In this document: positions 44,180-53,186 of the stretch, in pieces
Numbering within the stretch: the stretch's first letter is position 1
Layout of the letters: each line of letters opens with the position of its first letter
NCBI RefSeq assembly: GCF_001870735.1
Contig: NZ_MORL01000008.1
Coordinates: 46,901-110,900, forward strand
From: Arsenicibacter rosenii
Lineage (GTDB): Bacteria > Bacteroidota > Bacteroidia > Cytophagales > Spirosomataceae
DNA length: 64,000 nt
Reading direction: 5' to 3'
The notes under the pieces: generated by a model
What the model was told of the DNA's origin: nothing
Seen by the model: the letters and a program-made list of their open reading frames with translations, nothing else
The model's database searches: none
Program-made: the position numbers and the translations under genes

Positions 44180-44384
44180 GAATGAGGAAACTCTGTTCAG
44201 CAAAAGGGCCGGCTGGTGTTGGCACAGGTTCCCGTTCCCATGGTTTTCGGACAACAAGCCGGACCACAAAACACTGATAAACAATACATTGCCTCTCATC
44301 CCTGGCGTTACTCATCATGATCCGGTAAAATTTGGTACAGCATTTGGCCTTTGACTGGACAAATCAACCAATCATTACCCCACT

Positions 44385-45095
44385 ATGGACACGATCAGAA
44401 AAAAACACAGCAGAAAAGTAGCCATTGTTGCATTGGCCGTCAGTTTAGTTACCGGAGATGGTTTAATGAGCTGCAAAAACATAAAGAATAACACGAACAA
44501 AACACAGCGGGGAGCGGCTATCGGTGCTGGTTCAGGCGCTGTTATCGGAGGTGTTATTGGACGGAGATCAGGTAACACGGCCATTGGTGCGATTCTGGGG
44601 GCTACCGTGGGTGGCGCAGCAGGAGCAGTAATCGGGCGGCGCATGGACAAGCAGGCAGAGGAGATGCAGCGCGAGTTACCTAACGCAACCGTCGAGCGGG
44701 TCGGTGAAGGCATTAAAATTACATTCGGTTCCGATATTTTATTCGATGTGGACAAATATGACCTGAAGTCCACCACCAAACGGCAACTGGATGATTTCGC
44801 CGAAACGCTCAACAAATATCCCGACACGGACATAGTTATCGAAGGCCATGCTGACGCTACAGGCCCTGATGATTATAACCTCAAATTGTCGCGCCGTCGG
44901 GCCGATGCCGTAGCGGCCTATCTGAAATCACGGAGCGTAAAAAATGCCCGGATTGATGAAAAAGGCTATGGTGAAAGCCAACCGGTAGCCGATAACGACA
45001 CGGAAGCAGGTCGTGCCAAAAACCGTCGGGTTGATATCGCAGTCTTCGCAAATGATAAAATGAAGAAAGCGGCTAAAAACGGCGATCTCGACTAA
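44385..45095 (+). CDS. OmpA-family lipoprotein with glycine-zipper region
   Basis: 236-residue envelope protein. Residues 1-30 form a lipoprotein signal ending GLMSC. Residues 42-90 have a glycine-zipper pattern (GAAIGAGSGAVIGGVIG, later GAILGATVGGAAGAVIG). From about residue 115 there is an OmpA peptidoglycan-binding domain: FGSDILFDVDKYDLK, VIEGHADATG, LSRRRADAV and NRRVDIAVF. It would anchor the outer membrane to peptidoglycan. It is followed by two small stress-family genes in the same direction, with 18 and 3 bp between, so the three probably form an operon. Confidence 0.9.
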   Translation: MDTIRKKHSRKVAIVALAVSLVTGDGLMSCKNIKNNTNKTQRGAAIGAGSGAVIGGVIGRRSGNTAIGAILGATVGGAAGAVIGRRMDKQAEEMQRELPNATVERVGEGIKITFGSDILFDVDKYDLKSTTKRQLDDFAETLNKYPDTDIVIEGHADATGPDDYNLKLSRRRADAVAAYLKSRSVKNARIDEKGYGESQPVADNDTEAGRAKNRRVDIAVFANDKMKKAAKNGDLD

Positions 45096-45113
45096 TCATT
45101 AACCGGTAAGCAC

Positions 45114-45329
45114 ATGGCAACGCTGAAAAAAGGCGATGAGGTTTCATGGAAGTACGGCACCGGCACAGCCAACGGCCGGATCGACAAGGTGTCGGACCAT
45201 GACATAACCAAAACCATTAAAGGTAAACAAGTGAAACGAAAAGGCTCCGCCGACGAACCCGCTCTGGTTATCAAACAGGATAATGGGAACCAGGTGGTAA
45301 AATCAGCCAGCGAAGTCAGAAAACACTAA
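45114..45329 (+). CDS. DUF2945 Tudor-like protein
   Basis: 71-residue protein of the hypervirulence-associated Tudor domain family (DUF2945). KKGDEVSWKYGTGTANGRID at the start and the TIKGKQVKRKGSADEPALVI block are diagnostic. It has no signal. The gene sits 18 bp after the OmpA-like gene and 3 bp before a DUF3140 gene. The function is unknown; members recur with general-stress genes. Confidence 0.88.
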   Translation: MATLKKGDEVSWKYGTGTANGRIDKVSDHDITKTIKGKQVKRKGSADEPALVIKQDNGNQVVKSASEVRKH

Positions 45330-45332
45330 CGT

Positions 45333-45680
45333 ATGGCAACGATCACGGTAGACGATAAAGAGAAAAAGGATATTCGCGCCAAATTCGAGGCGTTGGTCAA
45401 CATGACGCCGAAACAAATAGAATCCTGGCTTAAAACCGATGAGTCTAAAGCTGTTGGCCAGAAAAAAGGCGATAGCACAGAGTCAATCGGTCATCAGTCC
45501 GGTGAAAAAATTATCCACATTCTCCAGAAGAAAGTGAGTGAGTTAGACAGTACCGACTATGAGCACATGCAGAAAGTAGTCAGTTACATTAAACGGCACT
45601 CCGCGCAGAAACCTGCGCATCCGGAAGAGAGCAACTGGGCCTATTCGCTCAAAAACTGGGGGCACGACCCAACCAAATAA
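45333..45680 (+). CDS. DUF3140 protein
   Basis: 115-residue cytoplasmic protein of the DUF3140 family, identified by the MTPKQIESWLKTDESKAVG start, the GHQSGEKIIHIL motif and the YSLKNWGHDP end. It starts 3 bp after the DUF2945 gene, an order often seen in bacterial stress loci. Function unknown. Confidence 0.88.
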   Translation: MATITVDDKEKKDIRAKFEALVNMTPKQIESWLKTDESKAVGQKKGDSTESIGHQSGEKIIHILQKKVSELDSTDYEHMQKVVSYIKRHSAQKPAHPEESNWAYSLKNWGHDPTK

Positions 45681-45783
45681 TAGGTTTTAGTTGCCATTAA
45701 AAGACATTTATTCAACTTTTACGTTGTAATTGTAGACAAAGTCTATCAAGCTTAAAAACAATTACCATTAACTCAACGAAATC

Positions 45784-46239
45784 ATGACAGTTAAAGAAAC
45801 ACGGGGTGAAATCCTCGACGCACTCAACAAACTTTTGACCCGTAGCCACGATGCCGAAAAAGGGTATCAGGAAGCCGCTGAAAACGCTAAGGATGCCGAA
45901 CTGAAAAGCCTGTTTCTGGCCCAGTCGCGTCAGCGCAGCGAGTATGCGATGGAATTAGACCGTGAAGTCCGCGCTTTAGGCGGAGATCCGGACAACAGCA
46001 CCAGTGTATTATCGGACTTACACCGTGCATGGATCAACATTAAATCTGCTTTTGCAAGCGATGATGATAAAGCGACAGTTGAAGAATGTAAGCGCGGCGA
46101 CCAGGAAGCGCTGAACGACTATACAGCTGTCTTACAAGAAACTGATCTGGCGGCCAGCACCCGTGAGTTGTTGCTGCGTCAGAAAGAGAGCATCGAATCG
46201 GCACATAATTCGATGACTCGGCTAGCCTTGGTAGTGTAG
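45784..46239 (+). CDS. DUF2383 four-helix-bundle stress protein
   Basis: 151-residue all-helical protein of the DUF2383 (PA2169-like) family, related in fold to ferritin-like bundles. Typical features are SHDAEKGYQEAAENAKDAEL, the RSEYAMELDREVRALGG helix and DLHRAWINIKSAF. Family members are induced by stress, though their activity is not established. It lies 103 bp after the DUF3140 gene and is followed by a strong terminator, so it ends this stress operon. Confidence 0.9.
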   Translation: MTVKETRGEILDALNKLLTRSHDAEKGYQEAAENAKDAELKSLFLAQSRQRSEYAMELDREVRALGGDPDNSTSVLSDLHRAWINIKSAFASDDDKATVEECKRGDQEALNDYTAVLQETDLAASTRELLLRQKESIESAHNSMTRLALVV

Positions 46240-46256
46240 TGAATGGTGGGATTGGA

Positions 46257-46288
46257 AAGCCTGCGCCCTTTGGGTGCAGGCTTTTTTG
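46257..46288 (+). terminator. Intrinsic terminator after the DUF2383 gene
   Basis: AAGCCTGCGCCC (46257-46268) pairs with GGGTGCAGGCTT (46272-46283), one G-T wobble, 3-nt loop, followed by TTTTTG. Confidence 0.85.
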
Positions 46289-46370
46289 TTTCCGGCAACC
46301 GACGGAATTGGCAGCAACCGCTTATATTAGGCTTTTCGCCGCTGATTGTAATACGCTTGCGTAAGGTCTC

Positions 46371-47234
46371 ATGTCAAAAATTACCGAGGTCAATTTTAAG
46401 GGCGGACTCCCTATGGAAATTGAGGTGATTCCGATCCGTAAAACCGTTCAGAACCATAAATCGATTACCCGTCCCCATCGGGCTACATTCTACCACATCG
46501 TCTGGGTACAGCAAGGCACCGCTACCTTTCTGATTGATTTTGAACCAGTCCAGATTCGGGAGAACTCGTTTCTGTTTATCAATAAAGACCGCGTTAAAGC
46601 CCTCACCAGTGATGCCCCCCACGACGGTAAAATCCTCCTGTTTACCGACGATTTCTTTGCCAGAACCGAGGAAGATACTACCTCCCTGCACCGTTCTATT
46701 CTCTTCAATGATCTGCTCGAAACCACAGCCCTACCCGTTGGCCATCTCCCCTCGCTCCAGATGCTTTTCAATGAAATTGAAACGGAGCTAACCCATGACA
46801 ATGACGCCTATCAATACGACATTGTCCATAGCCTGCTGAAAGCACTGCTGACAAAGGCCGAACGCGAACGGAAACGCGCGGGCTATACCGAACTCGCCAG
46901 GGACCTGAATCTTGCCTATACCATTCAGTTCAAAGAGTTACTGGAAGAACAGTTTGCAACGCAAAAATCGGTGAGTCACTATGCCGGAGCACTGCATATT
47001 TCCGAAAAGAAACTCACCACGGCCACCATCCGTACGCTTGATAAATCGCCAAAAAACCTGATCGATGAACGCGTCATGCTGGAAGCCAAACGCCTGCTGG
47101 TACATACCAGCTTTTCGGTAAAGGAAATTGGCTACGAACTTGGATTCGATGATCCTACTTATTTCGTGAAATATTTCAGAAAGCATACCGGCAAAACCCC
47201 TGTTGCGTTCAGAGAAAGCTATCCGGCCCGGTAG
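46371..47234 (+). CDS. AraC-family transcriptional regulator
   Basis: 287-residue regulator (273 if the ATG at 46413 is used). The N-terminal cupin-like sensor domain has IVWVQQGTATFLIDFE and the following strands. The C-terminal AraC helix-turn-helix pair covers about residues 180-285: ISEKKLTTATIRTLDKSPK for the first unit and VKEIGYELGFDDPTYFVKYF for the second, the family's most conserved stretch. It lies 104 bp upstream of an NmrA-type reductase on the same strand, a common pairing in which it controls its neighbour. The ligand is unknown. Confidence 0.9.
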   Translation: MSKITEVNFKGGLPMEIEVIPIRKTVQNHKSITRPHRATFYHIVWVQQGTATFLIDFEPVQIRENSFLFINKDRVKALTSDAPHDGKILLFTDDFFARTEEDTTSLHRSILFNDLLETTALPVGHLPSLQMLFNEIETELTHDNDAYQYDIVHSLLKALLTKAERERKRAGYTELARDLNLAYTIQFKELLEEQFATQKSVSHYAGALHISEKKLTTATIRTLDKSPKNLIDERVMLEAKRLLVHTSFSVKEIGYELGFDDPTYFVKYFRKHTGKTPVAFRESYPAR

Positions 47235-47338
47235 CGGCTGAAAAGTACCATCGTTTTACCCGTTTTTACCTTTATAGCTCCCTTTTTTATGCTGAAATTT
47301 GCCATCAGAATCATTATCAGGATAACTAATACAATACC

Positions 47339-48190
47339 ATGAAAATAGCATTGACAGGAGCCACCGGCCAGCTGGGCCGCCTTGTGGTAGCGATATTGAA
47401 AGAAAAAACAGCCGCTGAACATATTGTCGCCCTGGTCCGTTCGGCCACCAAAGCGGCTGATTTAGGCGTCGACGTACGGGAGGCTGACTATGAACAACCG
47501 GAAACACTGACAGCCGCCCTGAATGGCGTTGATACGCTCTTACTGATTTCCGGCAACGAGATCGGTAAGCGGGCCGCTCAGCACAAAAACGTTATTGAAG
47601 CTGCCCAAAAAGCCGGCGTTACATGGATCGTCTATACCAGCCTGCTGCATGCCGATACGTCAACCATCAGCCTCGCGGGTGAACACCTGGCGACGGAAGC
47701 GCTGCTGGCTGAATCGGGCATCCCCTACACGTTGCTGCGCAATGGCTGGTATACCGAAAATTACACCGGCTCGATAGCCGGTGCCGTGGCAGGCGGCGCA
47801 TTTTTAGGCAGTGCGGGCAACGGTAAAATTTCCTCAGCCGCCCGTCAGGACTTTGCCGAAGCTGCCGCTGTCGTGCTGACAACTGAAGGCCATCAGGGTA
47901 AAACCTATGAACTCGCCGGTGATCAGGCTTATACGTTGACTGACCTGGCCGCCGAGATGTCAAAACAAACAGGAAAAGATATTCCTTACAAAAACCTGCC
48001 TGAAGGCGAATATGCGGCTGTTCTGGCGTCGTTTGGCATTCCGGAAGGCTTTGCGCATGCCATTGCCGGCTGGGACGTATCCGTTGCCAAAGGCGATTTA
48101 TTTGACGAGGGGCGTCAGTTGTCGACACTGATCGGCCGCCCGACCACGCCACTGGCCGAAACAGTAGCTGCGGCACTGGCAGCGCTATAA
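47339..48190 (+). CDS. NmrA-like SDR, NAD(P)H quinone oxidoreductase type
   Basis: 283-residue NAD(P)-binding Rossmann protein. The start MKIALTGATGQLGRLVV has the TGATGxxG cofactor motif, VALVRSATKA follows, and later VYTSLLHAD and LLRNGWYTENYTG match the QorB/NmrA reductase group. It is likely an NADPH-dependent quinone or small-molecule reductase induced through the adjacent AraC regulator. Whether it is a QorB orthologue cannot be told by eye. Confidence 0.87.
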   Translation: MKIALTGATGQLGRLVVAILKEKTAAEHIVALVRSATKAADLGVDVREADYEQPETLTAALNGVDTLLLISGNEIGKRAAQHKNVIEAAQKAGVTWIVYTSLLHADTSTISLAGEHLATEALLAESGIPYTLLRNGWYTENYTGSIAGAVAGGAFLGSAGNGKISSAARQDFAEAAAVVLTTEGHQGKTYELAGDQAYTLTDLAAEMSKQTGKDIPYKNLPEGEYAAVLASFGIPEGFAHAIAGWDVSVAKGDLFDEGRQLSTLIGRPTTPLAETVAAALAAL

Positions 48191-48258
48191 ATTCATAAAA
48201 CGCTGCGCTGTAATGCATTAACAGCCTGAGATGCCATAAACAGGATATGTTAGAGGAG

Positions 48259-48274
48259 ACGCAAGATCTTGCGT
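48259..48274. repeat. 16-bp perfect palindrome
   Basis: ACGCAAGATCTTGCGT between the reductase and glgX, extended imperfectly on both sides. Similar palindromes with this core are, from memory, common between genes in Cytophagales. It may act as a transcription end or be a repeat element. Confidence 0.55.
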
Positions 48275-48356
48275 TTCTACATTTAAAAACATTCTGCCTG
48301 CACCTGTAGTTTCCTATCAAATACTCAATATAGTTTTGGTAGGAACACTACACGTT

Positions 48357-50483
48357 ATGAAAAATACAGAAACTGCAGACGCTTCGCAGGAGTCGATTCA
48401 GTCGAAGCCAGGTAAGCCTTACCCGCGTGGTGCCAACTTTGATGGCGAGGGGACCAATTTTGCACTCTTTAGTGAAAATGCGACGGCCGTATGGCTTTGC
48501 CTGTACGACGCCGATAAACCTGATCAGGAAAAAGTACGCATTCCGCTTACCGAACGCACTGAGCTCGTATGGCATATTTACCTCGATGACGTTAAACCCG
48601 GCCAACTGTACGGCTATCGCGTTGAAGGGCCCTACGAGCCTGAAAACGGCCATTATTTCAATCCGAACAAACTACTGCTGGATCCATACGCCAAGGCCAT
48701 CAACGCGCCTGTAACGCAGGATAACACCTTGCTTGGTTACGACTTCATGAGTCAGGATGAGAACCGGCACCGTGTCTTTAACGACAGCGACAGCGGCCCT
48801 ACAGCCCCGAAAAGTGTGGTGATCGATCCGGCGTTTGACTGGGGGGAGGATACCCCGCCAGCCGTTCCGCTGCATAAGTCGGTCATTTACGAAATGCACG
48901 TAAAAGGCTTTACGCATCAACACCCGACTATCAGTGAAGCTATTCGTGGCTCATATGCGGCCCTCGGTACGCCCGAAAGCATTAGCTACCTCAAAAAACT
49001 GGGCGTAACAACTGTTGAACTCCTGCCGGTTCATCAGTTTGCCAACGACAGCTATTGGGGATATAACTCCATCGGTTTCTTTGCTCCGCACAACGGATAC
49101 GCCTCCTCAGGAATGATGGGCCAGCAGGTGACCGAGTTTAAGGAAATGGTAAAGGCGCTTCATAAAGAAGGCATTGAAGTGATCCTGGATGTGGTCTATA
49201 ACCATACCTGCGAAGGGAATCAGTATGGCCCGACCCTCATGTTTAAGGGCATTGACAACCGGTCGTATTACCGCGTGGTTGAATCACAGCCGGAGTTTTA
49301 TATGGATTATACCGGTACGGGCAACACCCTGGACTTAACTCATCCACGGGTGCTGCAGCTGGTCATGGATAGCCTGCGCTACTGGGTAACCGAAATGCAC
49401 GTCGACGGCTTCCGCTTCGACCTTGCCCCTGCGCTTACCCGCGACGAAGAAGAAACCGGCCGCGTGTCTTCGTTCCTGGATGCCGTTGCACAGGACCCGA
49501 TCCTGGCTCCGGTGAAGCTTATTGCCGAGCCGTGGGATATTCAGTCGTATCAGGTTGGAAACTTCCCCGTGCGGTGGGCAGAGTGGAATGGCCGCTACCG
49601 CGATTGTGTGCGTGCCTTCTGGAAGGGAGACGAAGGTAAAGCCCATGAAATGACTTGCCGCGTACTGGGTAGTCCGGATATGTATGCCAACGACGGCCGC
49701 TCTCCGGCCCATAGCGTCAACCTGATTACCGCTCACGATGGCTTTACGCTGAATGACCTCGTCAGCTATAACGACAAACACAACGACGCCAACGGCGAAG
49801 ATAACCGCGACGGCCACAACGACAACCTGAGCTGGAACCATGGCGCCGAAGGTCCGACCGACGACGAGGCAATCAATGAACTCCGCGAGCGCCAGAAGCG
49901 TAATTTCCTGACGACGCTTTTCTTCAGCCAGGGAACTCCTATGCTGGTGATGGGCGACGAATGCGGCCGTACGCAGCAGGGTAACAACAACGCTTATTGC
50001 CAGGATAACGAAATCAGCTGGATGAACTGGCAGTGGGACGATAAACAGCAGGCGTTATTCGACTTTACTGCTCAACTCACGGCGCTCCGTCAGGAGACAC
50101 CCTTACTGAGCCGCCGCCGCTTCTATACCACCGATCAGATCACGTGGCTTCGCTGCGATGGCCAGCCAATGGAAAGCGGTGATTACGAAAACGGTCAGAC
50201 CCGTTGCCTGGGCCTGTTGATTGACGGTTCTGCCGTAGACGAACAAACGGAAGATGGCAATCAAATCGGCGAGAAGGAAGGCAAAAAAGAAATGCTGCTC
50301 TGGCTGATGAATGCCTACTGGGAAGACCTCACGTTCCATATGCCGAAAGGAAGCCGCGGAGGCTGGCATATTCTGGCCGACACAGCCAAAGGACAGGTGT
50401 ACCCGAAAGAAAAAGTTGTACGTGGCGGTGAAGGCTTTACGCTACCGGCGCGGTCATCGGTGCTGCTGCACTGCCTGGCATAG
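48357..50483 (+). CDS. glgX: Glycogen debranching enzyme GlgX
   Basis: 708-residue GH13 isoamylase-type enzyme that removes alpha-1,6 branches from glycogen. The ATG at 48357 is chosen over an in-frame start seven codons upstream. It has an N-terminal CBM48-like domain (GTNFALFSENATAVWLCLYD, VKPGQLYGYRVEGP), then the GH13 barrel with the catalytic nucleophile Asp in VDGFRFDLA (about residue 354), the acid Glu in IAEPWD (about 391) and Asp in TAHDGFTLND (about 460). The SYNDKHNDANGE stretch is a GlgX signature. A strong terminator follows. No other glycogen genes are in the window. Confidence 0.95.
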   Translation: MKNTETADASQESIQSKPGKPYPRGANFDGEGTNFALFSENATAVWLCLYDADKPDQEKVRIPLTERTELVWHIYLDDVKPGQLYGYRVEGPYEPENGHYFNPNKLLLDPYAKAINAPVTQDNTLLGYDFMSQDENRHRVFNDSDSGPTAPKSVVIDPAFDWGEDTPPAVPLHKSVIYEMHVKGFTHQHPTISEAIRGSYAALGTPESISYLKKLGVTTVELLPVHQFANDSYWGYNSIGFFAPHNGYASSGMMGQQVTEFKEMVKALHKEGIEVILDVVYNHTCEGNQYGPTLMFKGIDNRSYYRVVESQPEFYMDYTGTGNTLDLTHPRVLQLVMDSLRYWVTEMHVDGFRFDLAPALTRDEEETGRVSSFLDAVAQDPILAPVKLIAEPWDIQSYQVGNFPVRWAEWNGRYRDCVRAFWKGDEGKAHEMTCRVLGSPDMYANDGRSPAHSVNLITAHDGFTLNDLVSYNDKHNDANGEDNRDGHNDNLSWNHGAEGPTDDEAINELRERQKRNFLTTLFFSQGTPMLVMGDECGRTQQGNNNAYCQDNEISWMNWQWDDKQQALFDFTAQLTALRQETPLLSRRRFYTTDQITWLRCDGQPMESGDYENGQTRCLGLLIDGSAVDEQTEDGNQIGEKEGKKEMLLWLMNAYWEDLTFHMPKGSRGGWHILADTAKGQVYPKEKVVRGGEGFTLPARSSVLLHCLA

Positions 50484-50505
50484 TGCTGTTTAGCTGTTCT
50501 CTTTC

Positions 50506-50544
50506 AACTCCCCGGGGCTTTCAACTCCCGGGGAGTTTTTTATT
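50506..50544 (+). terminator. Strong 11-bp-stem terminator between convergent genes
   Basis: AACTCCCCGGG (50506-50516) pairs with CCCGGGGAGTT (50527-50537), loop of 10, followed by TTTTTTAT. It serves glgX and overlaps the stop end of the DUF3891-like gene on the other strand. Confidence 0.9.
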
Positions 50545-51271
50545 TGCCCTTCACAAACTCCCACATCAACTGCACCACTTCACAGTCGTGAATCGCATTG
50601 TATAATTCTTCATCCGACGTAAAGCTTAACTGAGGCACCTGATAGGCTTCCACATGTACGGTAAAAGCCTCCTGCCCGAATGGCCACGGATCAACACTGA
50701 CGGCCCCCTCAGGCTGCTGATAAATGAAATATGTTTTTCCGTCCGGCCCTTTGCTGATTTCCAGACGCCGGCCTTCCGGTGGCAGCAGGTCCTGACACAA
50801 AATCAGCGAAAGTGCGTCGCACCACTGCAGAAATGCGTACGCATAATCTGCTTCTTTCTCTGACGCTACACAGGCATCACGCCACGTTTGCTGATTTTGT
50901 AGCTGTTCGTCCAGAAAAGCATCCAGCGCCTTATCATGCCCTTTTTTAGTAGCATAGAGGAATGTGGTATGCATGGATAACATCAGGGCATTCCAGCGGC
51001 TCTTTTCCAGACCAATCCGGATCATATTCCGGCATTGCTCCACGGAATATTCCAGTATTTTAAAGTCGAGCGGGGCGCCGGCCTTAGTCAGATGGTTTCG
51101 TTCAGCCCACACATCCTGCCCGTCGTCGTGTTCGGTTAAGGCGATGAGTGTTTCAACCCAATGTGTCGGGCGCAGTTGTTTTTTCCAGCACAAGGCCAGC
51201 TGAAACGCCAGCAAACCATGGGCCTGCTGATGAATAATCTGCCAGCCAATATCGATCTGTTTAACAATCAT
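50540..51271 (-). CDS. DUF3891-like protein
   Basis: 243-residue cytoplasmic protein. The patterns HQQAHGLLAFQLALCWKK, LTEHDDGQ and the LQWCDALSLILCQD region resemble the DUF3891 family. No catalytic motif or membrane span is evident. Its stop lies against the glgX terminator. Function unknown. Confidence 0.65.
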   Translation of the reverse strand: MIVKQIDIGWQIIHQQAHGLLAFQLALCWKKQLRPTHWVETLIALTEHDDGQDVWAERNHLTKAGAPLDFKILEYSVEQCRNMIRIGLEKSRWNALMLSMHTTFLYATKKGHDKALDAFLDEQLQNQQTWRDACVASEKEADYAYAFLQWCDALSLILCQDLLPPEGRRLEISKGPDGKTYFIYQQPEGAVSVDPWPFGQEAFTVHVEAYQVPQLSFTSDEELYNAIHDCEVVQLMWEFVKGK

Positions 51272-51305
51272 GTACGTATTGAGTCAAGTCGTTGAGTCGT
51301 AAAAA

Positions 51306-51329
51306 AAGCCACTCCTTGCGGAGTGGCTT
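51306..51329 (-). terminator. Terminator after the PNPOx-like gene
   Basis: AAGCCACTCC (51306-51315) pairs with GGAGTGGCTT (51320-51329), 4-nt loop, followed on the minus strand by a T-run. It ends the gene at 51393-51899. Confidence 0.88.
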
Positions 51330-51392
51330 CGTTAAAAAGAGGAAGCTATACCGGTGAAACGCTCTGGTAAACATTCACCTACGGAACCATAA

Positions 51393-51899
51393 TTAATGTA
51401 ATACTACTTTTTCGTTCTCCCCTTCCTTGTAGGTATCACCGGTCAGAATGGCGCGTGCCATTTCAACCAAACGAACCATGCGGCTGGAAGTGGAGTCCCA
51501 ATACTCTACCGTGTCCATCTCTACTTTGAGCAGGGTCAGATTCGGGTCTTCTTTTCCCTCCGGAAACCATGGCTTAGCAATTGGCGACCAAAGTTCATCA
51601 ATCTTTGCCTGATCATCTACCTCTTCGGCATGACCTGCCACCGACACATACGACGCGTCACTCACACTGGCATAACTGACGTTAACCAATTGCTGATGAT
51701 TGTCGATCTGTTCTGTTTTCGGAGAATGTTTTTTTGTGAAGAACCATAAATGCCCTGCCTCATCCACTTGCATGGTAGCCATCGGGCGGCTCAGTAGTTT
51801 GCCGTCACTGCCGACTGTCGTCATCATACCGATTTTGATATCGTCGATCAGCTCACGGACTTTTTTAAGGTGTTCATTGTTTTGTTGTTGCGTATCCAT
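51393..51899 (-). CDS. Pyridoxamine-phosphate-oxidase-like general stress protein
   Basis: 168-residue flavin-fold protein of the general-stress (YdaG-type) pyridoxamine 5'-phosphate oxidase family. KIGMMTTVGSDGKLLSRPMA and HLWFFTKKHSPK are the family's flavin-binding start, and the YVSVAGHAEEV, LWSPIAKPWFPEG and MVRLVEMARAILTG parts match. Likely a cytoplasmic split-barrel flavoprotein; its natural substrate is unknown. It is followed by a clear terminator and fits the stress theme of the region. Confidence 0.88.
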   Translation of the reverse strand: MDTQQQNNEHLKKVRELIDDIKIGMMTTVGSDGKLLSRPMATMQVDEAGHLWFFTKKHSPKTEQIDNHQQLVNVSYASVSDASYVSVAGHAEEVDDQAKIDELWSPIAKPWFPEGKEDPNLTLLKVEMDTVEYWDSTSSRMVRLVEMARAILTGDTYKEGENEKVVLH

Positions 51900-52142
51900 A
51901 ACGTTGAGAGTCGTAAACCGTGGCCCGAAGGCCCGGATTCACTGTTGAGTAATAAGCCCGGAAGGGTTGGATCATAACAGGATTTTGTCCGCTATTGATT
52001 TTTACCTCTACAGCTTCAGCATTCAGGCAGCAACTACTATCTCACTCCACATCTGCTTACCTGCCATGACCCCTTGCTTCCGGATATTTTTATCGATGTC
52101 AGCTCGTACCGGTATTGCCGGTACCAGGCTGATTACTGTCGA
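51900..52142. other. Non-coding gap
   Basis: No credible gene. GTACCGG (52106-52112) and CCGGTAC (52118-52124) can form a 7-bp hairpin downstream of the four-helix-bundle gene, without a T-run, so at most a weak terminator. The promoter of the PNPOx-like gene presumably lies at the left end. Confidence 0.5.
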
Positions 52143-52559
52143 TTAATTGTATAATGTTTCGCGGAGGTCGATTCCGTAAAACAAAGAAGAAGGTGTTGTT
52201 GCCGGATTGGTTGTTTCAATACTTTCCTGATGGGCCATTTCCAGAATGGACACGCAGCTGCGGATCGTCTGATGGCACATCGCAAATACCTGAGCGCTTT
52301 CTTCTGTTGAAAACTTAGCCGCTTCGTCGGCACACTTTTCACAGATTTCAATGCAGGTTTTAGCCAATAACCGGGTGTTTTCTGATCCCCGTACGTACAA
52401 CATGGCTACCTGACGGCAAACATCTGCACAATCAAGGTTGAGGAAGATATAGCGGTACCAGTTTTCAATATCGTTTTTTCTTGAACATGCAGTTGCTGAC
52501 TCATCACACAGGGCTGCACAGCTAGTCAAGGTGTCGTAGATACTCTTCTTCCAGTTCAT
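52143..52559 (-). CDS. Four-helix-bundle copper-binding-type protein (DUF326)
   Basis: 138-residue Cys-rich helical protein of the DUF326/copper storage family. Cys residues line helices in the expected spacing: SCAALCDESATAC, LDCADVCRQVA, KTCIEICEKCADEA and a late RSCVSILEMA. Such proteins store or buffer Cu(I) ions. No signal peptide, so cytosolic. The C-terminal tail beyond residue 112 is longer than usual and Thr/Ser-rich. It stands alone upstream of nothing obviously metal-related. Confidence 0.88.
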   Translation of the reverse strand: MNWKKSIYDTLTSCAALCDESATACSRKNDIENWYRYIFLNLDCADVCRQVAMLYVRGSENTRLLAKTCIEICEKCADEAAKFSTEESAQVFAMCHQTIRSCVSILEMAHQESIETTNPATTPSSLFYGIDLRETLYN

Positions 52560-52617
52560 AAGTTAAGTTAATTTTCAATGTTGGTAACGGGTGAACGATA
52601 GCGCGCTGCAGGGTTTA

Positions 52618-52833
52618 TTACAGTCGGCGGGTATACGAGTAAGCGGGAGCAGGCTCATTAACCATCCGTGCCTGACGGGCCAGCCGACGTGCTTCAGCAA
52701 TGCTGATGGCAACGGCCTGTGCTTTGTCGACCTCACCGTTTGCGAGAAGGAAGTTTGCTATCTCAATCGCTTTCTCACGTGTGCTTGGATTCAACGATCG
52801 CATGGCTGCCGGAAAATGAGTATTGCTCCACAT
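52618..52833 (-). CDS. Small protein with FPAAMRSL/KAIEIAN motif, unknown function
   Basis: 71-residue protein. WSNTHFPAAMRSLNP, then TREKAIEIANFLLANGEVDK and AVAISIAEARRL, match small stress-associated proteins whose function is not established; similar text is found at the end of DUF2188-type proteins. It is basic at its end, with no signal. It is likely real because of the conserved pattern and the location among other small stress genes. Confidence 0.6.
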   Translation of the reverse strand: MWSNTHFPAAMRSLNPSTREKAIEIANFLLANGEVDKAQAVAISIAEARRLARQARMVNEPAPAYSYTRRL

Positions 52834-53186
52834 AGCTTTCTCTGTCTTGTTCTTTGATTAACTGTATAGCTGATTTAGTGCCATTATAGACGGAGACATA
52901 GAACAGAGGTAACAAAAAACTTAAAACTCGCTGATTAAAAGCGAGTTATTATTTTCACTTGCTGTGCCAGTTACCATAAAATTGTTTCGGTTTTTTATTG
53001 TAGATGTGGAAATCCGTGGAGCATTGGGGAGATTATTACACACTTATTCTACGTTCAGTAAATAAATTCTATAGTATCAGTATATATTATCGTAGGAGAC
53101 AATAAAATGGTTGGCTTAAAAATAACCGGGCCGGTTACCCAGTAAGCATGGGGTAACCGGCCCGGCGGTTCATGCAATGACTCCGT
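52834..53186. other. Non-coding gap with a kinase terminator
   Basis: 353 bp without a gene. Its left part must hold the promoter of the small protein gene. Its right part carries a strong terminator for the kinase gene at 53187. The middle is AT-rich, with TATAGTATCAGTATATATT, and nothing else is recognised. Confidence 0.6.
53121..53165 (-). terminator. 15-bp-stem terminator of the 53187 kinase
   Basis: CCGGGCCGGTTACCC (53126-53140) pairs perfectly with its complement at 53151-53165, with a 10-nt loop, then T-rich sequence on the minus strand. Confidence 0.88.

Noticed and set aside
51393-51899. A true pyridoxal-phosphate biosynthetic enzyme (pdxH)
   Set aside because: The protein is short and of the stress-protein type; pdxH substrate residues are not evident.
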